The position numbers were made by a program, and so were the translations under genes. Positions 27,773 through 37,120 of a DNA stretch of 64,000 bases are shown here, piece after piece (position 1 is the stretch's first letter; the number at the start of each line of letters is the position of its first letter). Source of the stretch: Chlorobiota bacterium (lineage in GTDB: Bacteria; Bacteroidota; Ignavibacteria; Kapaibacteriales; UBA961); assembly GCA_014191195.1 (NCBI GenBank), contig BJGZ01000005.1, positions 1,557-65,556 of the forward strand, given 5' to 3'. A model generated the notes under the pieces. It was not told the DNA's origin and did no database searches. It worked only from the letters and a program-made list of their open reading frames with translations.

Positions 27773-27850
27773 TAAATATATGCACAATGATATATTATCT
27801 ATTTCGTATTATCGCGTCCACATCAGATTACAGTATCATCGAATCTAAGC

Positions 27851-29095
27851 ATGAAAAACATCTATGCTAAAATAATTCGTCGCTCACTTACAAAGTGGCA
27901 AATCAAAGTATTCTTAGCATTTTTTGCTTTTGCTATGGTTGTAAGTGTTTTACTGTATACTCAAAAATTAGCGCATGAACTTATTGAGAGGGAAAAGAGA
28001 ATAGTTACTTTTTATGCGGATATTTATAAGCATTATTTATCTGATGTTAATGCAAATGCAGATGACTTTTTATTTCTATTAGATAGAATTATTCCTACAA
28101 TTTCTTTTCCTGTTGTTTTTACAGATGCAGAAGGCAATCCTAATAGGCCTTTCTCACAATTCACATTAAATGTAGATGTTGATACCTCTTTAGTCCAATC
28201 AAGAGTTAAAATCCAAGAAAAAAAGATTGTGGAATTACTCAAAACAATGAGTTCTACCTATCCTCCAATTCAAATTAAAGATGAAGAGGGTATGGTTTTG
28301 GGAATGATTTATTATACTAATTCATCATTGATACGACAGATGCAGTGGTTGCCATATATAGAAATCATTATTGTTTCTGCATTTATTTTTATAGGATATA
28401 TCGCTTTTAGTTATCTCAGACGCACCGAAGAATCAAATGTATGGGTTGGAATGGCTAAAGAAGCTGCTCATCAGCTTGGAACTCCTTTGTCTAGCTTATT
28501 GGGTTGGCTAGAAATCTTAAGAATCAATAGTAATGATTCGCAAGCTGTATCTGAGACAGCCAAAGAAATGGAACATGATTTATATAGACTTAATACGATT
28601 GCAAATAGATTTTCTAAAATAGGCTCAGAGCCTGTGAAACACAGAGAAAATGTATCTGAACTTATCGAAAAAGTATGCATGTATTTTGAAAAAAGGGTGC
28701 CTCATTTAGGCAGAAAAGTACAAATAGAAAGAAATCTTCTTGATGATATCTATGTGAATGCTAATGGAGAATTATTCGAATGGGTAATAGAAAACTTGTT
28801 GAAAAATGGCGTTGAATCAATTGATAATTCACATGGAATTATATCTGTTCACATGAAATTAATTTCGAAAAATAGAGTTCTTATTACAGTTAAAGATAAT
28901 GGAAAAGGGATGTCTGGTCCTGTAAAAAGACAAATCTTCTTGCCTGGCTATACTACCAAAAAAAGAGGTTGGGGGCTTGGTTTGTCTTTATCTAAAAGAA
29001 TTATAGAAAAATATCATGCTGGCAGAATATATGTTAAAGATAGTTCTCCTGGCAAAGGAACTACATTCGCTATAGAAATTCCATCCACTATATAA
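27851..29095 (+). CDS. Membrane sensor histidine kinase
   Basis: The 414-residue kinase has TM1 at about 18-38, a periplasmic sensor region of about 130 residues, TM2 at about 170-192, then a dimerisation/phosphoacceptor helix with AAHQLGTPLS (His207), and an ATPase domain with an N-box (ENLLKNGVES), G1 box DNGKGM and G2 box RGWGLGLSL. The HQLGTPLS form of the H-box is common in Bacteroidota. No response regulator is adjacent, so it is an orphan kinase. A subtilisin-like gene follows after 10 bp. Confidence 0.92.
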   Translation: MKNIYAKIIRRSLTKWQIKVFLAFFAFAMVVSVLLYTQKLAHELIEREKRIVTFYADIYKHYLSDVNANADDFLFLLDRIIPTISFPVVFTDAEGNPNRPFSQFTLNVDVDTSLVQSRVKIQEKKIVELLKTMSSTYPPIQIKDEEGMVLGMIYYTNSSLIRQMQWLPYIEIIIVSAFIFIGYIAFSYLRRTEESNVWVGMAKEAAHQLGTPLSSLLGWLEILRINSNDSQAVSETAKEMEHDLYRLNTIANRFSKIGSEPVKHRENVSELIEKVCMYFEKRVPHLGRKVQIERNLLDDIYVNANGELFEWVIENLLKNGVESIDNSHGIISVHMKLISKNRVLITVKDNGKGMSGPVKRQIFLPGYTTKKRGWGLGLSLSKRIIEKYHAGRIYVKDSSPGKGTTFAIEIPSTI

Positions 29096-29105
29096 TGCAA
29101 GTAAT

Positions 29106-32012
29106 ATGAAGATATTTCTACATGTATGTTCATATATCATTATGTATTTAGGATGTATTATTATAAGTGGTGGATATCTTAATTCTCTTTATGCTGGCCA
29201 ACACAGTTTGATTATTAAATTTACTACTCAATCAGATGAATATATTCAGTGGAAAAATAATGAAAGAAAGGGAACTATTCAGTCGCTTGTATCTACACTT
29301 GGGAATCATACTTCTAGACCAATGCTGAGAAGCCAAATATTCGATTTATTGATATCAAAATCTAATGTGAACAGCAAAGTAAAGGATAATATTTTATCTG
29401 TTTTAAATCTTGAATCTTTAGCAATTATCGAATATGATGCTGATATTACTCCAGAAATTGTCTCAAAAAAAATAAGTACTTATTCTTTTATTGAATATGC
29501 AGAGCCAAAGCCTGTACATACTTTCAATACGGCTCCAAATGATCCAATGATTTCGATGCAGAATTATCTTAATCAGATACATGCATTCGAAGCTTGGGAA
29601 TACTATGAATCATCATCAAGAAAAGATAGTATACTTATTTCAATAGTAGATACAGGGATTGATACAAATCATGAAGATTTATTATCAGCTTTGTATATAA
29701 ACTCTGGAGAAGATGGATTAGATCAAAAAGGTGTTTCAAAAAGAGCAAATGGTATTGATGATGATATGAATGGCTTTATCGATGATTGGAGTGGATGGGA
29801 CTTTGCAAGTAGCACCAATATTATTTCTGGAGATAATAGTCCATTTCCTGGGCACTTTCATGGTACTCATGTTGCAGGTATCGCTGCAGCGATTCCAAAT
29901 AATGAAAAAGGAATAGCAGGTATCGCTAGAAGAGTTAAAATTCTTCCGGTAAAAGTAAGTAAAGATGATTCCACAAGTTTGACTGTAGAAAACAGTTATG
30001 AAGGTTTATTATATGCTGCAGCAATGGGTGCAAGGATAATTAACTGCAGTTGGGGAAGCCCTTCTCCATCAATTGCAGAAGCAGAAATAGTAGCAAATGC
30101 GCAACAATATGGTTGTTTAATTGTAGCTGGTGCTGGCAATGATGGAAAAGAAACATCATTTTACCCTGCATCTTATCCCAATGTATTATCAGTTGCAGCG
30201 GTATATTATGATGCCACCAAAACCTCTTATTCAAACTTTTCACCCAGTGTTGATATTTCAGCTCCTGGATCTTCTATATTTTCTACTTTAAAAGGCAATA
30301 CATATGGATATTCAAGCGGAACATCTATGTCTGCCCCAATTATATCAGGAACTGCTGCCCTTATTGCTTCGGTATTTCCTCTTGATGATGCCCAGCAAAT
30401 CGCAGCCCGCATTATTTCGTCTGCAAAAAATATAGATAGTATCAATCCTTTATTTGCTAGAAAAATAGGATTTGGTCAGGTTGACTGTATGGCTGCGCTT
30501 TCACAGAAAAATCCACAATATATTGCCATTATTCAGAAGCAAATTACCGATGAAACTGCTGATGATATGTATACACCAGGAGAATCAATAGATATATCTT
30601 TATCTATCAAAAATGTATTAGAAACAGTTGATTCAGCATTTATTATAGCTTCATGTAGTGATTCGAATGTGAACATTGTATTTAAAAAAGATACCATATA
30701 TGCTGGAACTTTGCAGCCTTCTACGGTATACTCTTTACCATTTCCCTTATCTTTTACTTTGCCAGAAAATCCACCATATAATTATCCATTACTTATTCAT
30801 TTAGATATATACAGCGCTTCATCTTTGATTGCAAGAGATGCCGTACAATTAGTAATTAATCCCACATATAGAACATTAGCAGAAAACGATATAACAGTAA
30901 CCATTAATAGCCAAGGAAATATTGGGTATAATGATTATCCTTCAAATACTCAAGGACAAGGATTAGGTACATCGTATAATCCATATTCTCTATTGTTTGA
31001 AGGCGCTTTTATGGCTGGAATATCGCCAAATAGGTTAAGCAATATTGCACGAGACGCTTCTGGAGACGCACAAGATCGATCTTGGATAATAAAAGATCCT
31101 ATTAAAGTATCGATTCCAGGAATGATAGCAGACCTAGAAGCACATATTACCTTTAAAGATGAATATAAAGCAGATCAGGCTGGCTTTACTATTGAGCAAA
31201 AAGTATATCAAAGCAATGAAGATTCACTGAAAGACATTCTATTTTTATCATATGAAATAACAAATAATTCAGGTATAAACTATGATTCTGTTTTTGCAGG
31301 CCTTTTTTTTGATTGGGATATTGGGCCAGCTGGACAAAATAATATTTGCGGATTTAATCAATTGAAAGGTTATGGTTATTGTTATAATGATGTATTAGAT
31401 AAGTTGCCTTATACTGGTGTAGCATTGCTAACAGGACAATCCTTAAATTATTGCTCTATCGATAATGATGGTGGGGGAGGATATATAAATATTTATGATG
31501 GCTTTTCTAGAAATGAAAAATGGCGGGCAATGTCAGGTGGATTAACAAGAGCATTCTCTCGTCCTACAGATGTTTCGATGGTGATTTCAGGTGGCCCCGA
31601 GCGATTAGATGCCGAAGAAACAAAAAAGTTTGTTTTTGCTGTTTTTATTGGTGCAAATGAACAAGATTTAGATAGAAAGATGGAATCTAGTAGATCTTAT
31701 GCTGCAGCTAACAATATTGGTTCTGGATTTATGTGGAATCAAGCGCCAAGAAATAATCAATTAAAGGAGATTTTGATTGGAAGGGATGAGGCTATTTATA
31801 TAGATTATCAAGTATCAGCAAGAACCAATATTCACTTTGAAGTAAATGATATGCTTGGCAAATTGATTAAAAGAATATCTATTGGTGAAAAAAATGCTGG
31901 GATATATACTTCCGAAAGAATTTCATTCGATGGATTATCATCTGGAACATATATGGTAAAATTTATCACTGATTATGGATATGATGCATTACCATTTGTA
32001 CTTATTAGATGA
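29106..32012 (+). CDS. Secreted subtilisin-like serine protease with T9SS-type C-terminal domain
   Basis: A 968-residue S8 peptidase with a signal peptide, a pro-region (about 35-135), and a catalytic triad at Asp182 (VDTGID), His252 (HGTHVAG) and Ser407 (GTSMSAP). A beta-sandwich region follows. The last 75 or so residues form a Por-secretion-type sorting domain, with VNDMLGKLIKRI and LSSGTYMVKFI, that directs export across the outer membrane by the type IX system. It is 10 bp after the histidine kinase and probably co-expressed. Substrates are unknown; a nutrient-degrading or surface-processing role is inferred. Confidence 0.92.
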   Translation: MKIFLHVCSYIIMYLGCIIISGGYLNSLYAGQHSLIIKFTTQSDEYIQWKNNERKGTIQSLVSTLGNHTSRPMLRSQIFDLLISKSNVNSKVKDNILSVLNLESLAIIEYDADITPEIVSKKISTYSFIEYAEPKPVHTFNTAPNDPMISMQNYLNQIHAFEAWEYYESSSRKDSILISIVDTGIDTNHEDLLSALYINSGEDGLDQKGVSKRANGIDDDMNGFIDDWSGWDFASSTNIISGDNSPFPGHFHGTHVAGIAAAIPNNEKGIAGIARRVKILPVKVSKDDSTSLTVENSYEGLLYAAAMGARIINCSWGSPSPSIAEAEIVANAQQYGCLIVAGAGNDGKETSFYPASYPNVLSVAAVYYDATKTSYSNFSPSVDISAPGSSIFSTLKGNTYGYSSGTSMSAPIISGTAALIASVFPLDDAQQIAARIISSAKNIDSINPLFARKIGFGQVDCMAALSQKNPQYIAIIQKQITDETADDMYTPGESIDISLSIKNVLETVDSAFIIASCSDSNVNIVFKKDTIYAGTLQPSTVYSLPFPLSFTLPENPPYNYPLLIHLDIYSASSLIARDAVQLVINPTYRTLAENDITVTINSQGNIGYNDYPSNTQGQGLGTSYNPYSLLFEGAFMAGISPNRLSNIARDASGDAQDRSWIIKDPIKVSIPGMIADLEAHITFKDEYKADQAGFTIEQKVYQSNEDSLKDILFLSYEITNNSGINYDSVFAGLFFDWDIGPAGQNNICGFNQLKGYGYCYNDVLDKLPYTGVALLTGQSLNYCSIDNDGGGGYINIYDGFSRNEKWRAMSGGLTRAFSRPTDVSMVISGGPERLDAEETKKFVFAVFIGANEQDLDRKMESSRSYAAANNIGSGFMWNQAPRNNQLKEILIGRDEAIYIDYQVSARTNIHFEVNDMLGKLIKRISIGEKNAGIYTSERISFDGLSSGTYMVKFITDYGYDALPFVLIR

Positions 32013-32018
32013 AATTCT

Positions 32019-32801
32019 TTAAGGCACTGTAATTCTTTTTCTTACAAATTTATCATTACCTAACCTCACTTCTGCCACATAATCACCAGCAGGCATTGGC
32101 CTGCCTTTATCATCTCTTCCATTCCATGCTAATTGATATTTTCCAGGAACTTGTTGTCCTTGAAATACAATTGCAATTTCTTTTGCAGCTGTAGAATACA
32201 CAACAACTTTTACAAACATTGAATAGTCAACTGCATAAGTAACTATTGGTGAAACATCTTCAGTAATACCTAAAAATGAACCGATGGATGATAGCGGAAT
32301 TTGTACTCCGGCTCCTATAGTACTTGGCCTACCAGTAGGAATTTGCTGCGATCTAGCTATCATTTCTTGTCTTTGTACAATCTCTGAACCTCTTGGTAAA
32401 TAATACTCTGCCGGTAAATCCATATTTCTTAATAGAATTTCGAATGGATTTTCTTTTGCTTCTGCTAATCTTTGTTTGAGGCCAAAAGCAATGATTTTAG
32501 AGTGTAATTGTGCTAATGTGCCAGCAGGAATCCCTAAACGTAACATTCTATAATATGCTGAATCTTGATCTGCTGTGTATTTACTTGAAGAGCCAGGAAC
32601 GATTTGTATATCTTTTTTTACAGAATCTATTTGAAGTGTATCGCCTGTAATCGTTTGTACAGGAGAGTAAATTCTCTTCTTTTTAACAATTGTTTGGGAT
32701 GAGTCTTTAATCGAATATGCTTGTAGATCTACTTGTGAAAAAAATGTAATACCTGCACTTATGCTTAGTATACAGTACAACATCGTTTTCCATGTAAACA
32801 T
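32019..32801 (-). CDS. Exported protein with FlgD-like Ig domain, function unknown
   Basis: The 260-residue product has a signal-like N-terminus (LYCILSISAGITFF). Residues about 80-170 are unrecognised, with the sequence ILLRNMDLPAEYYLPRG. The C-terminal 75 residues look like the FlgD Ig-like fold: AIVFQGQQVPGKYQLAWNGRDDKGR, then GDYVAEVRL. That fold also occurs in T9SS cargo C-termini, but this protein ends earlier than typical cargo. It is convergent with the protease gene (6-bp gap). A cell-envelope location is inferred; nothing specific can be said about activity. Confidence 0.65.
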   Translation of the reverse strand: MFTWKTMLYCILSISAGITFFSQVDLQAYSIKDSSQTIVKKKRIYSPVQTITGDTLQIDSVKKDIQIVPGSSSKYTADQDSAYYRMLRLGIPAGTLAQLHSKIIAFGLKQRLAEAKENPFEILLRNMDLPAEYYLPRGSEIVQRQEMIARSQQIPTGRPSTIGAGVQIPLSSIGSFLGITEDVSPIVTYAVDYSMFVKVVVYSTAAKEIAIVFQGQQVPGKYQLAWNGRDDKGRPMPAGDYVAEVRLGNDKFVRKRITVP

Positions 32802-32861
32802 ATAGTAATCTGGTAGAAATGAATAATTGATTCAAAATTACATTATCTAAGTTCAATCAAC

Positions 32862-32896
32862 AAAAAAGGCCGTCAAATAGTAAATTTGACGGCCTT
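32862..32896 (-). terminator. Terminator of the S1-domain protein gene
   Basis: A perfect 13-bp stem, AAGGCCGTCAAAT (32866-32878) with ATTTGACGGCCTT (32884-32896), and a 5-base loop. On the minus strand TTTTTTG follows. It is 20 bp after the stop codon of the leftward gene. Confidence 0.92.
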
Positions 32897-32915
32897 AACA
32901 CTTTGCTGGAATCTA

Positions 32916-34526
32916 TTAACTGCCTTTCAGATTGCTTTTTTGAGCTTCAGAAAGCAAGTCCATAATAGTAATAGTTGGTGTATCAGGTAAAGTTACCTTT
33001 GGGTCGCCACTACGATTATCACGTGGTGATCTTTGTCCACTATTTTGTCCACTATTTTGATTGCGTTGAGGAATAGATGCTAATTCTTCATCAGTATATT
33101 GTGGAGCTAAAACTAATGATTCTGTATCTCCATTAGAATCTACAATCGTAGCTTCGAATGTATCACCAATTGCAAATGCATTCTTACCTGAAACATTACG
33201 TACTTTTGAACGAGGAACAAAGCCATCAAAATCCTCATTAATATTAACCAATAATCCATTTGGATTAACTTGTGAAACTGTTACAGAGACATTTGAGCCA
33301 GCTGGATGTGTATCTTGAATTGTTTTCCAAGGATTTGGTTTCATATGCTTTAAGCTTAAACCAATGCGTTTTTTTTCAGCAGAAGAATTGAGAACTGCTA
33401 AATCAATTACCACACCTTCTTGTAATAAATCTTGAGCGAAAACACCTCTACGTCCCCACACAAGGTCTGCATTTCTTAATAAGCCTTCTAATCCTGGTTC
33501 AATCTCTACATATGTTCCAAAATCAGTAAATCGTTTTACTGTACCTTTAACAACGGTACCTGTAGGATATTTAGTTTCTACTGCATCCCAAGGAGAACTA
33601 ACAAAGTCTTTGGTGCTTAATGCTAAACGACCTTTTTCTGAATCAATACCAGAAACAGTAGCTTTTACATGATCACCTTTTTTGAATAATACCGATGGAT
33701 CAGCTATACGATACGAAGCCATACGACTTATATGCACCATGCCTTCAACACCATTAATATCAACAAAGATGCCGAATGTAGTAAGTGAAGATACTGTGCC
33801 TTCTACAATATCACCCTCTTTTATTGAACCAAAGAATGAATCTCTTAATAATTTTCTTCTGCTTGCGACTACAGTTCTGCGTCCATTCTCATCTTTTTGA
33901 ATCTCAATGATCTGAACAGGTATAGCAGTTCCAACCGCATCGGTAAGTTCTTTGTCACTTGGCGCACGTTTTAGGCCAAAATGAGATGCAGGCATGAATA
34001 AGCGTGTACCATTATAATCTAATCGTAATCCACCTTTTATTCTTTCTGCTACAGTAACTTCGATTACAGATTGATCTGCATGGATAGTATCTGTGATTGC
34101 AGCTTGTTCTTCTTCTAATTGCTTGCGCTTTTCTTTTTCTTCTTTACGCTTATCAGCTGCAGATGTATCTTGTTCAATTTTTACAGTCGCTGGAATTGTT
34201 GTTGCTTCTACAGTTTCAGCAGGTGCTTCTACAGTTTCCGTAGTTGCTTCTGCAGTTTCTGCATGTGCTTCTACAGTTTCCGTAGTTGCTTCTACAGTTT
34301 CAGCAGGTACTTCTGCAGTTTTCGTAGTTGCTTCTACAGTTTCCGTAGGTGCTTCTACATTTTCAGTAGGTGCTTCTGCAGTTTCCGCAGATGTAGCTAC
34401 AGGTTCAACAATAGTAGTTTCTGAAACAACTTCATGAGTAGAAACGGTTTCCAGAGCAGAAGTTTCATTGATTAATGAAGATTCATCTGCATTAGGATTG
34501 GCATGATTGAGTTCTTGGTCGGACAT
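32916..34526 (-). CDS. rpsA: 30S ribosomal protein S1-like, four S1 domains with repeat-rich N-terminal extension
   Basis: 536 residues from the ATG at 34526; an in-frame GTG at 34532 is six bases upstream. Residues about 45-110 are nine heptapeptides (A/T)ETVEA(T/P/H), followed by a highly charged helix (KRKEEKEKRKQLEEEQ). Four S1 OB-fold repeats then occupy about 150-475, e.g. GDIVEGTVSSLTTFGIFVDI with GVEGMVHISRM, and GTVVKGTVKRFTDFGTYVEI with GLEGLLR. The Gly/Arg/Asn-rich tail may bind RNA. S1 binds mRNA on the small subunit and matters most where Shine-Dalgarno sites are weak, as here. With four repeats it is shorter than the six-domain E. coli protein, so the symbol is by similarity. 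Confidence 0.85.
   Translation of the reverse strand: MSDQELNHANPNADESSLINETSALETVSTHEVVSETTIVEPVATSAETAEAPTENVEAPTETVEATTKTAEVPAETVEATTETVEAHAETAEATTETVEAPAETVEATTIPATVKIEQDTSAADKRKEEKEKRKQLEEEQAAITDTIHADQSVIEVTVAERIKGGLRLDYNGTRLFMPASHFGLKRAPSDKELTDAVGTAIPVQIIEIQKDENGRRTVVASRRKLLRDSFFGSIKEGDIVEGTVSSLTTFGIFVDINGVEGMVHISRMASYRIADPSVLFKKGDHVKATVSGIDSEKGRLALSTKDFVSSPWDAVETKYPTGTVVKGTVKRFTDFGTYVEIEPGLEGLLRNADLVWGRRGVFAQDLLQEGVVIDLAVLNSSAEKKRIGLSLKHMKPNPWKTIQDTHPAGSNVSVTVSQVNPNGLLVNINEDFDGFVPRSKVRNVSGKNAFAIGDTFEATIVDSNGDTESLVLAPQYTDEELASIPQRNQNSGQNSGQRSPRDNRSGDPKVTLPDTPTITIMDLLSEAQKSNLKGS
34200..34388 (-). repeat. 21-bp tandem repeat in the S1 gene (9 units)
   Basis: Nine imperfect 21-bp units encode the heptapeptide (A/T)ETVEA(T/P/H). 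The units differ by only a few bases, so the tract should change length by slippage. On the plus strand the same tract leaves an open frame, a composition artefact. Confidence 0.9.
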
Positions 34527-34608
34527 AGACACGCATTGAGCTTAAGGTAAAGAATTTCATTGCTTTAGAGGAATACTAAAAAGCGATGGTACATTTGTAA
34601 ACGAAGTG

Positions 34609-34638
34609 CAAAAATAACAATTCGAAGCTAGTAGCAAA
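34609..34638 (-). promoter_or_regulatory. Bacteroidota-type promoter for S1 gene
   Basis: On the minus strand: TTTG (complement of 34635-34638), an 18-bp spacer, then TATTTTTG (complement of 34609-34616), giving a leader of about 75 nt before the S1 start codon. Confidence 0.65.
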
Positions 34639-34701
34639 AGTTTGATTAAAAAGATATTGAAATTATTTGTAAAATATTACTAAAATTTATTAATGATACA
34701 A

Positions 34702-36990
34702 TTATACGATCTCGAGTTTAGCATATTTCAATAATAATTGTTTTTTTCCTACACTATCAAAAACGACGACTGCTTGTTTTTTTTCACCTTCACCGGAAAC
34801 CATTTGAACTTTACCAATTCCGAATTGATTATGTTTTACATTCATACCACTTTTTATCATTATTGGTGCATCTGGTTCGATTTGAGAATATGAATCAGAA
34901 CTTGAGCTAGCTAAATCATCAAAAAAGGGTTTTGGAGAAGTATTTTTAGTGAAAGTGGAATGAGCTGGCCTATATTGATTCGTATTTTTAAGTGAAGTAG
35001 ATGCATATTGTTGAGCTGGTATTTTTAGTCCACCGGCTTTCCACTCTAATAAATCTGGATTAATTTCATTGATGAATTTAGAAGGTTCAGAGAATACTAA
35101 TTCACCAAAACGATAGCGTTTTTCTGCAAAAGACAAATACAGTTTTTTTTCAGCTCTTGTTATACCTACATAAAAAAGCCTACGTTCTTCTTCTTCTTCA
35201 TCTTGGTCAAATTCCGCTTTTCCCAATGGGAATAATCCTTTTTCCATACCTGCAATAAATACGATAGGAAATTCTAGCCCTTTTGCTGCATGCAGGGTCA
35301 TTAATGAAATTCTATTATTTCCAAACTCGGTCTCATCAATATCAGAAATCAAAGCAATGTATTGAAGATAATCTTCAAGGGTCATTGCTTCGTCTTTTTC
35401 TTTCATTTCTGTGATATGCGATAATAACCGTTGAATATTATTCCATCTATCTAAAGATTCATCGCTATTATCATCTTTTAAGGATTGTAATAAACCGGTA
35501 GCTTCAATAAATAAAGTTGCAAGTTCATCCGCAGGCAGATCATTCATCTTACTACGGAATTCTTTAACCATATCTGTAAAATCCAATGCTGATTTAATGG
35601 CTTTTTTTGGTATATCTGGAGCAATATTCGCTTGTTCAAAAGCTGCAAAAAGATCTATAGACATTGATTGCGCATATGCTTGAAGTCTTTTTACAGAAGT
35701 AGGCCCAATTCCTCTGGGTGGTTCATTGATTACTCTAGCCAAGCTTTCTGAATCTTTTGGATTACATAATAATCTAAGATAAGCAAGGGTATCTTTAATT
35801 TCTTTTCTTTTATAGAATGAAGTGCCACCAATGATAGTATAAGCAATACCAGCTCTTCTTAAGGAGTCTTCTAAGGTTAGAGATTGAGCATTTGTTCTAT
35901 AGAGAATAGCAAAATCTTTTTCGCTGGTAAAATGAAGATCAACTTCTTCTTTAATGATTCGCATGATTGAATCGGATTCATCTCTATCATCTCGATTTGA
36001 AATAACCGTAATTAAATCACCTTGAGGATTATCTGTCCACAAAGCTTTCGACAATTGTTTTTTATTATGAGAAATTACGCTGTCAGCAGCGGCTAAAATT
36101 GTTTTAGTAGATCTATAATTCTGTTCAAGACGTACGGTAACAGCATCTGGATAGTCTTTTTTAAATTCCAATATATTCCTTATATCAGCTCCACGCCATC
36201 TGTAAATACTTTGGGCATCGTCTCCAACCACACAAATATTTTTATGTCCACCGGCCAATAATTGAATAGCTAAGTATTGAGCTCTATTTGTGTCTTGATA
36301 TTCATCTACCATGATAAATGAGAATTTTTTTTGATATATAGCTTTTATATTTGGATTTAATTGTAGCACTTTAATCATGTTTAGCAAAATATCATCAAAA
36401 TCCATTGCATTATTGATTTTTAATCTTTTGTCATATTCTTTATAAACCAGAGCTGTTTGTTTCTCGTAGATTTCTTGGGCATCTGCTTCATATTGCTGCC
36501 AGCCTATCATTTGATTTTTGGCATTAGAAATTCTAGAGCGTATACTTTGCGGAGTAAATTGTTGAATAGAAATCCCTAAAGAATTCATAATAGCTCTGAT
36601 TACAGATAAACTATCATCAGTATCATAAATAGAAAATGAGTTTGTAAATCCTAAAGATTCAGCTTCTATTCTAAGAATTCTAGCAAAAACAGAATGAAAT
36701 GTACCAGCCCACACTTTTCTTGCAATGCTCTCGCCTACCATTGAAGCAATTCTATTTTTCATCTCACCGGCAGCTTTATTGGTAAACGTTAAAGCAAGTA
36801 TTGAATAAGGATTAATTCCTTTAGATAATAAATATGCTATTCGATAGGTAAGAACACGCGTTTTGCCACTTCCAGCACCAGCGATAATTAATACAGGGCC
36901 ATTGGTAGTAATTACAGCTTCTGTTTGCTCGGGATTAAGTCCTTCAAGAAATGCAGGTGCTTGATGTTCTTTGACAGGTATCAGTTTCAT
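34702..36990 (-). CDS. ATP-dependent DNA helicase, UvrD/PcrA type
   Basis: A 762-residue superfamily 1A helicase: Q-motif GLNPEQTEAV, Walker A GAGSGKTRVL, TFTNKAA, Walker B VDEYQDTNRAQY, GDDAQSIYRWRGAD, QNYRST, and motif VI VGITRAEKKLYLSF. The C-terminal 50 residues (GMNVKHNQFGIGKV and following) form the Tudor-like domain of PcrA/UvrD that contacts RNA polymerase. It unwinds 3'-5' in nucleotide-excision and mismatch repair and clears transcription conflicts. It is monocistronic and leftward, upstream of the S1 promoter region. Confidence 0.93.
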   Translation of the reverse strand: MKLIPVKEHQAPAFLEGLNPEQTEAVITTNGPVLIIAGAGSGKTRVLTYRIAYLLSKGINPYSILALTFTNKAAGEMKNRIASMVGESIARKVWAGTFHSVFARILRIEAESLGFTNSFSIYDTDDSLSVIRAIMNSLGISIQQFTPQSIRSRISNAKNQMIGWQQYEADAQEIYEKQTALVYKEYDKRLKINNAMDFDDILLNMIKVLQLNPNIKAIYQKKFSFIMVDEYQDTNRAQYLAIQLLAGGHKNICVVGDDAQSIYRWRGADIRNILEFKKDYPDAVTVRLEQNYRSTKTILAAADSVISHNKKQLSKALWTDNPQGDLITVISNRDDRDESDSIMRIIKEEVDLHFTSEKDFAILYRTNAQSLTLEDSLRRAGIAYTIIGGTSFYKRKEIKDTLAYLRLLCNPKDSESLARVINEPPRGIGPTSVKRLQAYAQSMSIDLFAAFEQANIAPDIPKKAIKSALDFTDMVKEFRSKMNDLPADELATLFIEATGLLQSLKDDNSDESLDRWNNIQRLLSHITEMKEKDEAMTLEDYLQYIALISDIDETEFGNNRISLMTLHAAKGLEFPIVFIAGMEKGLFPLGKAEFDQDEEEEERRLFYVGITRAEKKLYLSFAEKRYRFGELVFSEPSKFINEINPDLLEWKAGGLKIPAQQYASTSLKNTNQYRPAHSTFTKNTSPKPFFDDLASSSSDSYSQIEPDAPIMIKSGMNVKHNQFGIGKVQMVSGEGEKKQAVVVFDSVGKKQLLLKYAKLEIV

Positions 36991-37085
36991 AGATAGTAGA
37001 TGTAATGAATAAATGCAATTGCGCCCCTTTTATAATGTCAATTTAGCAAATTGGCATAGTATAAAGTAAATGAATCCTGTAAATT

Positions 37086-37109
37086 AAAAGAGCAGCTTTT
37101 AGGCTGCTC
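37086..37109 (-). terminator. Terminator of TonB-dependent receptor gene
   Basis: GAGCAGC (37090-37096) pairs with GCTGCTC (37103-37109). On the minus strand TTTTAATTT follows. It is 12 bp after the receptor's stop codon. Confidence 0.8.
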
Positions 37110-37120
37110 AGTAATTATCA

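Noticed and set aside
34093-34437. Open frame opposite the S1 N-terminal repeats
   Set aside because: The 21-bp repeat leaves several frames open. The translation is low-complexity Ser/Val/Thr and lies fully antisense to a recognised gene.
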